This document shows, in pieces, positions 14,955 to 22,475 of a stretch of 42,171 nucleotides of DNA. This DNA comes from a virus: positions 1 to 42,171 of IMG/VR virus record IMGVR_UViG_3300047564_004512; one strand, 5' to 3'. The number at the start of each line of letters is the position of its first letter. The first letter of the stretch is position 1. The notes under the pieces are model-generated. The model was not told the DNA's origin and made no database searches. It saw only the letters and a program-made list of their open reading frames with translations. The translations under genes and the position numbers were made by a program.

Positions 14955-14961
14955 TATTTAT
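14955..14961 (-). promoter_or_regulatory. Putative T4-like late promoter
   Basis: ATAAATA lies 35 bases above the ATG at 14920. It overlaps the stop codon (TAA) of the preceding collar gene. The core matches the T4 late promoter NATAAATA; its use here is inferred. Confidence 0.5.
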
Positions 14962-16442
14962 TGCAAATAGCAAAGAATAACATCTATGTATTGAACTCTT
15001 AAATCTACTGAGGAAGAAATACTTATGAGTCCGCCAGTATATGGGTGATTATGAGATCCATCACCGCCTGTTAATCCAGTATCTGGACCATTAGTGTTTG
15101 CAGTTCTTATCTGCCCACCAGGAACAAGTATTCTTGTAGCATATCTAGCATTCACTAATTGTGGATATCTTACGGGATTGTAATTTACAAGAGGAACATT
15201 TTTGTTAGCAACGATTCTTTTGGATGCCTGAATATAAGTATTTGCAATAACTCTTTTGTTCGCAATTACTCGGTTAACAATCGGTGATCTATTAACAATA
15301 GGAGTCCTTTTAGGTGCAGGACTTCTTAAATTCCTTGGTTGCTGATATGTTAGTGGATTTCTAGCAACAACTGGTGTTGTTCTTGGTTGTCTGTAACCAA
15401 CAGCAATTGGATTTCTTCTTGGTTGTTGATAAGATCTTGGTTGCTGAACGTTTGCTCTAGTATTGTTCTGCAATGATCTACTAATAGGGCTTCTTCTTGG
15501 TTGTTGATAAGATCTTGGTTGTGGAAAACTATAACTTCTTGGTTGAGCATAGTTACGAACTACCCTATTCCTATTTGGTCGGATAATTCGACCTCTTCTA
15601 GCATTATTATTTCTATCCCTTTCCCCAAATACATTTCGACCTCTGTTTCCAAAAGGAGCCTGTCGGTTAATTACGACTGTAGATTGAGTGTTGATAGGAG
15701 AAGTAAATGGTGACTGATAATTCCTTGTAAATGGATATGATCTCGGTTGCTGAACAGGAACACCAGCGTTAACAGGAGAAGTAAATGGTTGACGATAGTT
15801 TCTAATTACTGGAGTTCTGTATGGTTGTTGAGTTTGAGTCGGTTGTCTGTTAACAATAGGAACTGTATATACTGATGGTTGCCGATAAGTAGATGGCTGC
15901 TGATAAGTTAATGGTTGTTGATATGTTTTTGGTTGCCTATACGCTTGTGGTTGTCTAAATGATTGGGGTTGTGAATATGTTTGAGGTTGTCTATAAGCTT
16001 GTGGTTGTTGATAGTTTCTAACCTGTGCGTAAGCTACCCTAATACCATATTGTATAGGAGTTCTTTCCAGATACCTAGAAGGAGTAGCAGGTCCCGCAGC
16101 AATACCAGTATTCGCTCCTCCTGAACCGTGAGCGTGAGGTGCTATTTGACTAATAGTTAATGTAGTATCTCCAACAGTACCAACACCAACTGTTGTAGCA
16201 GCAATACTTACATTTGATACACTAGGAAAGGCGGAAGTAAAAGGTACATTTCCACCAGTAGCTCCACCAGTAGAACTAACAACCCTAAGAGCTTTATTAT
16301 CTTGAGATGTAGTTTTAGCCCAACCAGTCGGAGCATTTGCTTGATAAAAAACCACAGTGGTATTTTTAGGTATAATTCCATAGAAGGAATTAATTGCGGA
16401 ACTATCCCCAAATACTATACTGGTTGCTGTTAAAATAGCCAT
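14958..16442 (-). CDS. Short tail fibre/collar protein with a large Tyr-Gln-Pro-Arg-rich insertion
   Basis: Residues 1-106 and 448-494 match the 170-aa paralogue just upstream. They include YGIIPKNTTVVFYQ, the APTGW motif, ALRVVS, a first HAH motif (103-105), a second HNH motif (464-466) and the ending VDLRVQYIDVILC. This is the tail-collar (gp12/gp37-tip) design, in which HxH motifs bind metal and the segment between them forms the receptor-binding tip. The paralogue has 35 residues between the motifs; here there are 358. The insertion is made of YRQP, YQQP and QPRS repeats, then VNR/VIANK repeats. A strong TAGGAGGAGGG ribosome-binding site precedes the ATG. It is probably a host-recognition protein. 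Confidence 0.8.
   Translation of the reverse strand: MAILTATSIVFGDSSAINSFYGIIPKNTTVVFYQANAPTGWAKTTSQDNKALRVVSSTGGATGGNVPFTSAFPSVSNVSIAATTVGVGTVGDTTLTISQIAPHAHGSGGANTGIAAGPATPSRYLERTPIQYGIRVAYAQVRNYQQPQAYRQPQTYSQPQSFRQPQAYRQPKTYQQPLTYQQPSTYRQPSVYTVPIVNRQPTQTQQPYRTPVIRNYRQPFTSPVNAGVPVQQPRSYPFTRNYQSPFTSPINTQSTVVINRQAPFGNRGRNVFGERDRNNNARRGRIIRPNRNRVVRNYAQPRSYSFPQPRSYQQPRRSPISRSLQNNTRANVQQPRSYQQPRRNPIAVGYRQPRTTPVVARNPLTYQQPRNLRSPAPKRTPIVNRSPIVNRVIANKRVIANTYIQASKRIVANKNVPLVNYNPVRYPQLVNARYATRILVPGGQIRTANTNGPDTGLTGGDGSHNHPYTGGLISISSSVDLRVQYIDVILCYLQ
15333..16031 (-). repeat. Degenerate Tyr-Gln-Pro-Arg repeat tract
   Basis: Residues about 138-370 of the collar protein carry roughly two dozen short units of the form (T/A/S)Y(R/Q)QP(Q/R), with spacing of 6-8 residues. 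Later copies become QPRSYQQPRR. At DNA level the units share GGTTGTTGATA-like words on the plus strand. The amino acids are strongly biased to Y, Q, P, R and N, and the tract is probably disordered or extended. Confidence 0.85.
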
Positions 16443-16467
16443 TTATTACCCTCCTCCTAATCTTTTA

Positions 16468-16980
16468 TCAATTAAATCTACAAATTATTACATCAATATA
16501 CTGCACTCTTAAGTCAATTGTAGTTGACCAAGGAGAGTCTCCAGAAACGAATGGGTGATTATGAGGTAATCCGCCACCAGTAAGTCCAGTATTTGGAGCA
16601 TCAGTGTTTGCTAAACGTCCAGTAACACTAGGAGCTCCTGGTCTAACGTTGACTTCAGATCCAGCCCCGTGAGAGTGAGATGGAAGTTGTGATGTTATTA
16701 GTGTAGTATCTCCAACAGTACCTGTTGTCGTTACAATACCTGTGATTGGTTTTAATGTTCCGGGAAAAGCAGATGTAAAGGCAATACTTCCACCAGAACC
16801 TCCACCAGTTCCACTAACAACCCTTAGAGCTTTATTATTTTGAGTTGTTAATTGAGTCCATCCAGTTGGAGCAGACGCTTGATAGAAAACTACAACAGAA
16901 TTTTGAGGTATAATTCCGTATCTTGAATTTAGAGATGTACCATCGCTAAAATTAATACCATCTACTGTTAAGACTGACAT
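16468..16980 (-). CDS. Short tail fibre/collar protein, 170 aa
   Basis: This is the uninterrupted paralogue of the gene below. It shares YGIIPQNSVVVFYQASAPTG at 21-40 and ALRVVSGTGG at 51-60, with HSH at 102-104, HNH at 140-142 and the ending IDLRVQYIDVIICRFN. The HxH pairs suggest bound iron or zinc in a trimeric needle-like tip, as in T4 gp37. CTAAATA lies 35 bases above the ATG as a possible late promoter. It is followed after 25 bases by its enlarged copy, so the pair looks like a tandem duplication with later insertion. Confidence 0.8.
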   Translation of the reverse strand: MSVLTVDGINFSDGTSLNSRYGIIPQNSVVVFYQASAPTGWTQLTTQNNKALRVVSGTGGGSGGSIAFTSAFPGTLKPITGIVTTTGTVGDTTLITSQLPSHSHGAGSEVNVRPGAPSVTGRLANTDAPNTGLTGGGLPHNHPFVSGDSPWSTTIDLRVQYIDVIICRFN

Positions 16981-17015
16981 AATATTTTTATTTCATCCTC
17001 CAATTATGCTTTTAC

Positions 17016-17022
17016 TATTTAG
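17016..17022 (-). promoter_or_regulatory. Putative late promoter (CTAAATA)
   Basis: CTAAATA lies 35 bases above the ATG of the short collar gene at 16980, the same distance as the ATAAATA above 14920. Its role as a late promoter is inferred. Confidence 0.4.
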
Positions 17023-17030
17023 TATTTAAA

Positions 17031-17672
17031 TTAGAAACTAATATTAAAAGAGATAGAAACTCTAGTATCATCTACAAGATTTGGTTCAACATAATGAAGA
17101 ATATGAGCAGGAAATAGATATACAACTCCAGGTTCAGCATTCAATTTAAAAAAACTACCATTATCTAAATTTTCATAAAGAAGAGTGTGAGCTGACCCAT
17201 CATTTCTCATCAAATTTAAGTTACCTTGCGTAAAATTAATCTTTGCATAATAAAGAGCTATTAAATCACACTTTGGGTGAGAATGAAGTACATTATAACA
17301 AAATTGTTCATTTATATTAATCCAAAATCCTGTTCCAGATTCTTGGAACATTCTTTGTGAATTCAATTCTTCTTCACACAGTTTATTAGCAAAAAATAAT
17401 ATTTTAGTTCCTAGATCAGATACTGCAGGGAGTTCGACTTCAGTTACAATTTCATCAAGATTATATACATCACTTTGCCATCCCCCAAAATTAGATTTTC
17501 TTACTCCATCAGGATATTTATCTCGAAGAGAATAGCATTCATTTAATATAACATCATTATCAACATTAACTTTTCCTGCCCACACTGTTGTAGGAAAAAT
17601 ATCAAAAGCTTCTACATCCGATATTTCTATATTGGATCTGTAAGGATTTACTCTGTGTTTGTGAACGGCCAT
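17031..17672 (-). CDS. 2OG-Fe(II) oxygenase of the TIGR02466/Oxy_5 type
   Basis: I chose the ATG at 17672 (MAVHKHRVNPYRS), which follows the preceding stop by 4 bases; a longer frame would overlap the neighbour. The family pattern is FDIFPTTVWAGKV at the start, HSH (130-132), then GVVYLFPAHILHYVEPN (H193), with R204 in RVSISFNISF. The 213 residues are the usual length. It lies directly upstream of the two collar genes. The substrate is unknown; virion proteins are an attractive guess only. Confidence 0.85.
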   Translation of the reverse strand: MAVHKHRVNPYRSNIEISDVEAFDIFPTTVWAGKVNVDNDVILNECYSLRDKYPDGVRKSNFGGWQSDVYNLDEIVTEVELPAVSDLGTKILFFANKLCEEELNSQRMFQESGTGFWININEQFCYNVLHSHPKCDLIALYYAKINFTQGNLNLMRNDGSAHTLLYENLDNGSFFKLNAEPGVVYLFPAHILHYVEPNLVDDTRVSISFNISF

Positions 17673-17676
17673 AATA

Positions 17677-18354
17677 TTATTTGTTTTTATCCTTGAAGAA
17701 GAATACCTGATTAATCCTGTAATTATTACTCTCTTTTGTCCCAAAATATCTTTTATCGGTTATATTCATTCCATGATGGAATCTATCACCTTCAAAACAA
17801 ACGAACCTATTATATTTTGATTTAAATTTTCCTATAACTTTCCAATGCTCTTTTGGAACCCAAGCATTCAAATGTTCTGGGATATTATCATAGTCTGGAT
17901 CTTTATACATTCTCTGATAAATGTTGGTCCCACATTCACCATCAGAATAATCATTAAAATATACTATACCGTTCCACCCCGCATCTCTGTGAGGCCACCA
18001 ATAATTATTTTCAAAATCATTATATGGAACATCATAGAATTTAGTCATATTAGTGACGAACTCAGTATCATCTAGAGGTACTGTTTTTCCATCTCCAATT
18101 ATATCAACTATATCCCAAAAGACATCTTTCAATTCATCATAGAATAATTCATGCCTTCTATCCTCAAAATATCTCATATTATGAGTATTTCCATTACCTT
18201 CCTGTTGTTTCCATACTGGACAATTGGTATTCATTATATGGTCACGAATTAGATCTGGATACTTGTAAAAATTATCCATATAGAATATTCTACTATCTCC
18301 AAATCTTTCTTCTATCATGTTTGATAGATCATTTACTTCGAATATATTAATCAT
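17677..18354 (-). CDS. 2OG-Fe(II) oxygenase-like protein (DUF6445-like)
   Basis: The pattern WWPHRDAGWNGIVYFN (H122, D124), FVCFEGDRFHHGM (H194) and YRINQVFFF (R213) fits the double-stranded beta-helix fold of 2OG enzymes and the DUF6445 proteins I recall from phages and marine bacteria. All metal ligands are present. It stands 4 bases before another oxygenase gene of a different subtype. The substrate is unknown. Confidence 0.75.
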   Translation of the reverse strand: MINIFEVNDLSNMIEERFGDSRIFYMDNFYKYPDLIRDHIMNTNCPVWKQQEGNGNTHNMRYFEDRRHELFYDELKDVFWDIVDIIGDGKTVPLDDTEFVTNMTKFYDVPYNDFENNYWWPHRDAGWNGIVYFNDYSDGECGTNIYQRMYKDPDYDNIPEHLNAWVPKEHWKVIGKFKSKYNRFVCFEGDRFHHGMNITDKRYFGTKESNNYRINQVFFFKDKNK

Positions 18355-18556
18355 TTTTCTGATACATATCCAGTGTATTTTCTATTTCGTAAAGAATGTT
18401 CGTTGTTTCTATATTTTCTTCCTGCAATATTTTCACATCATCTAGTAATTTATTGTATTTTTCTTCTAATTCAATTAATTTTGAATAGACATCAATTTCC
18501 TCAACTATCATTTTTTCTGTTGGAGAAAAAAACCATTCTATGAGTTTATTAACCAT
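18347..18556 (-). CDS. Small coiled-coil protein, 69 aa
   Basis: The ATG at 18556 overlaps the preceding stop (TGATG). Residues 18-65 form a heptad coiled coil (KLIELEEKYNKLLDDVKILQ). A short hydrophobic start (MVNKLIEWFFS) could touch a membrane or pack in an assembly. The family is unknown. Confidence 0.65.
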   Translation of the reverse strand: MVNKLIEWFFSPTEKMIVEEIDVYSKLIELEEKYNKLLDDVKILQEENIETTNILYEIENTLDMYQKND

Positions 18557-18777
18557 CACAGTACGCCAACAGATTTTAAATAATTTCTATAAGCCATAAA
18601 TCTGCGAATAGATGGTTGCCCAGGAATTGGTCCCAAACTTTCGCAGATTTCGCAATAGCATAAACAATCATACCACGGGGTTGTTGGATCCAGTGCTGGG
18701 TGTGTTGTTGTTTGTGTGTAGTTCTTTAAGGATCTGAAGAAGTTCTGGAGTCTCGTCCCATTCCCAAATTGTTCCAT
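18556..18777 (-). CDS. Hypothetical Cys-containing protein, frame overlapping the next entry
   Basis: The C-terminal 40 residues look like a real conserved protein (PWYDCLCYCEICESLGPIPG, then SIRRFMAYRNYLKSVGVL). The first 30 residues are read from bases that also encode the more protein-like N-terminus of the frame at 18668-18805. Either two genes overlap by 110 bases, or one gene of about 83 residues is joined by a +1 shift. Confidence 0.5.
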   Translation of the reverse strand: MEQFGNGTRLQNFFRSLKNYTQTTTHPALDPTTPWYDCLCYCEICESLGPIPGQPSIRRFMAYRNYLKSVGVL

Positions 18778-18805
18778 CTTTTTGCGTATAAGTTCTTTTA
18801 GTCAT
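18668..18805 (-). CDS. Hypothetical protein, 45 aa, possibly the 5' part of the overlapping gene
   Basis: The frame begins MTKRTYTQKDGTIWEWDETP and continues ELLQILKELHTNNN, a convincing protein start, with TATAAT (18820-18825) 14 bases above. It ends in TGA after PSTGSNNPVV, where the other frame carries the conserved Cys-rich part. A sequencing error or programmed shift near ACACCC would join the two. Confidence 0.5.
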   Translation of the reverse strand: MTKRTYTQKDGTIWEWDETPELLQILKELHTNNNTPSTGSNNPVV

Positions 18806-18830
18806 AAAATTGATATAAAATTATACTATA

Positions 18831-19289
18831 TCACGTATTACGTATGTAGTCAATAAATTCATCTGGACCATAGATTCCAATATCATCATGAAGTTGAACT
18901 GTAATTGGGATTTTATTTTCATAATGAAATTTCATAATCCAATGATATGCTTTTGTATCAATTTCTTTTCCAGTAGCAGTAAATGCTAGATATGCTGTAG
19001 TTTCCTTTTTTTCATTAACCCATTCTCTCTCTATACAAATAATATTAGATTCACTAGGTTTCATCCATTCTGGAAACACATCTGCTTCTTCAAGCCACAC
19101 ACATTTAAATAATCTACATGGATCTTCTGGTCTTTTTTCATAAATTGAACAACCACTTTTGCATAGATAAAAACATGGTTGACCAGGATTAAATTGGTGT
19201 CCATATGCTTCACCATATAACCACCCTTCACAACAGGATGTGCAATCTCCACATGTTCTTTCAATTGATACATTATGAGAATGAGTCAC
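18831..19289 (-). CDS. YkgJ-like Cys-cluster protein, 152 aa
   Basis: Eight Cys lie in the first 65 residues in the YkgJ-type order: CGDCTSCCEGWL, then PCFYLCKSGCSIYEKRPEDP, then CRLFKCVWL. YkgJ proteins bind zinc or iron-sulfur through such clusters; their role is poorly known. It starts at GTG (19289) in a GTGA overlap with the preceding gene. A metal-binding role next to many Fe(II) oxygenases is suggestive, though only a guess. Confidence 0.75.
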   Translation of the reverse strand: MTHSHNVSIERTCGDCTSCCEGWLYGEAYGHQFNPGQPCFYLCKSGCSIYEKRPEDPCRLFKCVWLEEADVFPEWMKPSESNIICIEREWVNEKKETTAYLAFTATGKEIDTKAYHWIMKFHYENKIPITVQLHDDIGIYGPDEFIDYIRNT

Positions 19290-19552
19290 AACTTCCCTCC
19301 CACTTCGCCTTGATAAGTTTTGGATTCAGAGAAACCTTCCTGCCGTCCCTTAAGATAAAAACGGGTTGCTGATACACATTGCTCTTCAGTGAGAGCCGTG
19401 ATAAGTCCCTGTCCTTCTTTGTCGGTAGAATACCAGAGTCCATATTTTTTTTGTTGGACATAAAAGCAATCATCATACAATTTACTTAGGTTCTGTTTTG
19501 TATCTTCTGATTTTAATTGCTCCACTTGATTTAAGTTTTCTTGCATAATCAT
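19286..19552 (-). CDS. Conserved cyanophage hypothetical protein, 88 aa
   Basis: The core CFYVQQKKYGLWYSTDKEGQ, then EEQCVSATRFYLKGRQEGF, looks like a small conserved domain that I recall from cyanophages. It overlaps the upstream gene by about 70 bases, so its start could be internal. The function is unknown. Confidence 0.7.
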   Translation of the reverse strand: MIMQENLNQVEQLKSEDTKQNLSKLYDDCFYVQQKKYGLWYSTDKEGQGLITALTEEQCVSATRFYLKGRQEGFSESKTYQGEVGGKL

Positions 19553-19691
19553 TTCTATAATCTTCGTATGGGAAATATGCGTTATGTTGAAGGTTTTTCT
19601 TTCCTTCTTTAACGAACCACTCTAGTGCATATGGAAACACTTCATGAAATTTTTTTTCGGAGTGGACTTGTTGATCAATCACTTTTTTCAT
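19482..19691 (-). CDS. Hypothetical basic protein, 69 aa
   Basis: I chose the ATG at 19691 (MKKVIDQQVHSEKKFHEVFP); a TTG 12 bases earlier is also in frame. The C-terminus is very basic (RKLKSSGAIKIRRYKTEPK). It overlaps both neighbours, the downstream one by 71 bases. The family is unknown. Confidence 0.6.
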   Translation of the reverse strand: MKKVIDQQVHSEKKFHEVFPYALEWFVKEGKKNLQHNAYFPYEDYRNDYARKLKSSGAIKIRRYKTEPK

Positions 19692-19932
19692 TTTTAAGTT
19701 CAAATTCTTTTTGTAACTCTTTGGCTATTTTATAGGATCTTCTGGTTAGAAGATAATTACTTATTGGATTTGAAGGATGGTATCTAATCATATAAATTAA
19801 TCTTTCAAAAAATATCTTTATTTGTTTACCCAATAAAATTATATACCTAGCCACATTTTGATCTACGGAGATCATATATGCAAGTACAATGAATACAAAA
19901 AAGATTGATAAGTAGTATGAAGTATTAAACAT
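19675..19932 (-). CDS. Single-span membrane protein, 85 aa
   Basis: One membrane helix is clear at residues 5-22 (SYYLSIFFVFIVLAYMIS). A basic cytoplasmic part (RYHPSNPISNYLLTRRSYKI) follows, then a Lys/Glu-rich helix. The family is unknown. Confidence 0.65.
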   Translation of the reverse strand: MFNTSYYLSIFFVFIVLAYMISVDQNVARYIILLGKQIKIFFERLIYMIRYHPSNPISNYLLTRRSYKIAKELQKEFELKNEKSD

Positions 19933-20098
19933 CTAAATTACTTCTCATTGTGTGCAAATATTCAATGAGTTGAGTTTTAATCAGTTCCAACTCTTCAGCA
20001 CACTCATTATAACTAGCATTAGATCTTATTTCATGATGTCGGGTATGTAGATCTTCTATCATTAGATCTATTGCTATAATTTTTGGATTTTGGTCCAT
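19925..20098 (-). CDS. Hypothetical helical protein, 57 aa
   Basis: The protein looks fully helical (KIIAIDLMIEDLHTRHHEIR, then CAEELELIKTQLIEYLHTM). AAGGA precedes the ATG, and TTAAATA about 22 bases above could be a weak late promoter. It overlaps the next gene by a few bases. The function is unknown. Confidence 0.65.
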   Translation of the reverse strand: MDQNPKIIAIDLMIEDLHTRHHEIRSNASYNECAEELELIKTQLIEYLHTMRSNLDV

Positions 20099-20126
20099 GT
20101 CCTTAATTGCTACCGTTAGTATTTAA

Positions 20127-20714
20127 TCAATCACCAAAAATGTGATTTATTTTTTCTTGATCTATACAGAATCCAAACACCCACAAAATCCTATTTCTTT
20201 TTCCAGTTGTCTTTGTTACCTCATGATATTGTTTAGAGACAATATAGCATAATAAGTCTCCCTCCTCAATATCATATTCTACATCTTCAATAATCGTAAT
20301 TCCACCAGACTCTGCTTTTTGTGTAATTATATTGCAGTGCATGGTCTCTGTTCCTTCATAATATGTTGGATCTACATGTTTACATATTGAACCATTTTCG
20401 AATCCAATTCCATTCACAATACCATTAAAATAAGATGGAGGAGTTTTTACTCCGTCCATCCGAAATAAATCAATAATTCTATCTTGGATATCAAAAGCTA
20501 CTTTTGGATATTGAATTTGATATTCCTTTTTAGAGTGATCCTCAGAGTTTCCTAATCTTGTAGTAAACCTAGTTTCTTCATAATAGTCATCCATATGAGG
20601 ATCATGATATTGATGTCTATTTTTTTGAAAATTATTAATAGACCATAAATTTAATGAATCTATTTCATTTTCAGAAATAAATTTCTTTATTACTTTTGCA
20701 TATGTTTTAGGCAT
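20127..20714 (-). CDS. 2OG-Fe(II) oxygenase, 195 aa
   Basis: The triad is KHVDPT (H113, D115) and YHEV (H164), with R173 or R175 in GKRNRILWVFG to bind 2-oxoglutarate. The strand GGITIIEDVEYDIEEGDLLC between them fits the fold. It overlaps the upstream oxygenase gene by 8 bases, so three of these enzymes are made from one operon. The substrate is unknown. Confidence 0.85.
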   Translation of the reverse strand: MPKTYAKVIKKFISENEIDSLNLWSINNFQKNRHQYHDPHMDDYYEETRFTTRLGNSEDHSKKEYQIQYPKVAFDIQDRIIDLFRMDGVKTPPSYFNGIVNGIGFENGSICKHVDPTYYEGTETMHCNIITQKAESGGITIIEDVEYDIEEGDLLCYIVSKQYHEVTKTTGKRNRILWVFGFCIDQEKINHIFGD

Positions 20715-21333
20715 TGGGAGATCTAAAATTATATGAAATAGTTATCCTAGTCCCAGAAGCGGGTGGTACATGATGGAGTAATTTTGATGGGAAAATGAGC
20801 ATGTGTCCCTCACCAATTCCATGCTCTTGGGCATCTTTTTGTCCAAAATATAAACCATTTTCAAATGGAGTAATTGCTGCATTATAATTGTACCAAGCAG
20901 TAGTATTATATTCTTCTGGAATTGAAAGGAGATAGATGCCAGAGAAATCATTTTTATTGCTATGATCGTGAGTTTCTTGAAATTCTCCTTTATTGTAATA
21001 ATTATACCAAAGATTACTGAGACTAGATTCAGAATAATTTCCAATTTCCGCCTCAGTACATAACATTTGCGAATCAATCAATTCATCAATAAATTCAGAG
21101 TAAGAATTCCAGATAGCATCAATAAGAGGTTCATATGCTAAGATACTCTTATCAACATCAACTGGGGAGTGAAAAGATGAAGTTGAGTTGCATTCCCAAC
21201 AAGATTCATCTCGGTAAGATTTACCATTCAATCTATAATCTTTCTCAATTTTTGGTAAAAGATATTCTTTTAGTTGATTGTGATTTGGAACTTTTGTCCA
21301 GAATACAAAAGGAGAATGAAAAAAGTGAATCAT
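20707..21333 (-). CDS. 2OG-Fe(II) oxygenase of the Oxy_5 type, 208 aa
   Basis: The motif is THDHSNKNDFSGIYLLSIP (H122, D123, H124), followed by GHMLIFPSKLLHHVPP (H187/H188) and R196 in TRITISYNFRS. The layout matches TIGR02466-type phage enzymes. It is coupled to the upstream oxygenase by a 4-base overlap. The substrate is unknown. Confidence 0.85.
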   Translation of the reverse strand: MIHFFHSPFVFWTKVPNHNQLKEYLLPKIEKDYRLNGKSYRDESCWECNSTSSFHSPVDVDKSILAYEPLIDAIWNSYSEFIDELIDSQMLCTEAEIGNYSESSLSNLWYNYYNKGEFQETHDHSNKNDFSGIYLLSIPEEYNTTAWYNYNAAITPFENGLYFGQKDAQEHGIGEGHMLIFPSKLLHHVPPASGTRITISYNFRSPNA

Positions 21334-22049
21334 ACAAATACATACTCCCTAGTTGACTTTGTTTTTGTTACAAAATTAAATGAGAGGACAATTCTTTCAA
21401 CATCACTAGAGTTTGGAGATGTGTAATGTAGAACTGATGATGGAAATAAGATCATAGATCCTTCTTGTACCAGATGAGCAGGAGAATAAATTTGAGGATT
21501 ACCAATAAAATTGGACAAATATGGATTCACAAATTGAGTTGGTGTATGAACTCTCTCGTCATATTGAATATAAACAACGACACTATATCCAACAGGACCA
21601 TGAGTATGAACTTCGTGATGAGTTAACTTTGTGCTTGTTTCAAACCATGAATTCTCCATTACAAGATCGATATCATCAAGATCATCTGGAGCTAACATAT
21701 ATTCAGATCCTGGATCTTTTTTCTGCTCAAAATCATCTTTATTGAAAAGAACATCTTTTGCTAGGAGAATTTCTTCTTCAAGAATATCATAAATTGCAGG
21801 ACTGTATGAATTGCAATTTTTAGAATTATAATGATAATCCGTATTTACATCACCAGGACCGCCTATTTGAATTGCATTTTTCTTGGAATATGAATAAATT
21901 TGCAGCAAATCTTGTTTTTTTTCTTCCCAATTGTTAATCCTAATATGAAGAAGAGGCACACTGAACATGGGCATAAAATGACATGTTGTTTCCACTTGTA
22001 TTGGTGCTGAAAATTTTTCAGCATTACTATTAAAAAGATGTTTACTCAT
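21330..22049 (-). CDS. 2OG-Fe(II) oxygenase of the TIGR02466/Oxy_5 type, 239 aa
   Basis: FMPMFSVPLLHIRI at the start is the family's opening strand. HEVHTHGPVGYSVVVYI (H148, H150) and GSMILFPSSVLHYTSPN (H208) give the metal site, with R219 before IVLSFNFVT. It begins a run of three overlapping oxygenase genes. The substrate is unknown. Confidence 0.85.
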   Translation of the reverse strand: MSKHLFNSNAEKFSAPIQVETTCHFMPMFSVPLLHIRINNWEEKKQDLLQIYSYSKKNAIQIGGPGDVNTDYHYNSKNCNSYSPAIYDILEEEILLAKDVLFNKDDFEQKKDPGSEYMLAPDDLDDIDLVMENSWFETSTKLTHHEVHTHGPVGYSVVVYIQYDERVHTPTQFVNPYLSNFIGNPQIYSPAHLVQEGSMILFPSSVLHYTSPNSSDVERIVLSFNFVTKTKSTREYVFV

Positions 22050-22215
22050 CGGCTAAATCAAACCCCTCAATATTTGAAACTGGTACTCTATGTGATCCTA
22101 TTCTATAATAATGTTCTCCATTTTGCAAGCCAAGATACTCCAGATCACTACATCTGTTTTCTCTAAGCCAAGCTTGCAATCTGTGATGCATTAGATCTGA
22201 TTTGGATGCTTTCAT
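22042..22215 (-). CDS. Hypothetical protein, 57 aa
   Basis: The protein begins MKASKSDLMHHRLQAWLREN and ends YRIGSHRVPVSNIEGFDLAD. It may be a small alpha/beta domain. It overlaps neighbours on both sides by a few bases. The family is unknown. Confidence 0.65.
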   Translation of the reverse strand: MKASKSDLMHHRLQAWLRENRCSDLEYLGLQNGEHYYRIGSHRVPVSNIEGFDLADE

Positions 22216-22433
22216 TTTTCAATTTTCCAATGCTCATTTCCTACCTTAGGAATCCAAAAACAGTACTGTTTATTTAGAGAAACTAAAAAGAAACATTCAA
22301 CACCATCGATAATTTTTTCATTCTCAACAACACAACTATGAAGATTATTCATAATGTTGCAAAATCGATTTTTAGCTTTACTTGAAACTGGTGTAACGCA
22401 GACAATCTTAGACTTTTTCTTTTTAGTTTCCAT
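22212..22433 (-). CDS. Hypothetical basic protein, 73 aa
   Basis: The N-terminus is very basic (METKKKKSKIVCVTPVSSKA), followed by beta-like segments (VECFFLVSLNKQYCFWIPKV). It could bind nucleic acid. It overlaps the next gene by ATGA. The family is unknown. Confidence 0.65.
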   Translation of the reverse strand: METKKKKSKIVCVTPVSSKAKNRFCNIMNNLHSCVVENEKIIDGVECFFLVSLNKQYCFWIPKVGNEHWKIEK

Positions 22434-22475
22434 TTTAATTTTAGTTAGATTTTTTCTAAGCGCAACAAAGGCATT

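Noticed and set aside
15333-16031. CRISPR array or tandem DNA repeat
   Set aside because: The units are degenerate, without equal spacers, and are coding repeats in one open frame of a collar protein.
14958-16442. Target of a diversity-generating retroelement
   Set aside because: No reverse transcriptase or template repeat is visible in the window, and the variation is in repeat units, not adenine-specific positions.
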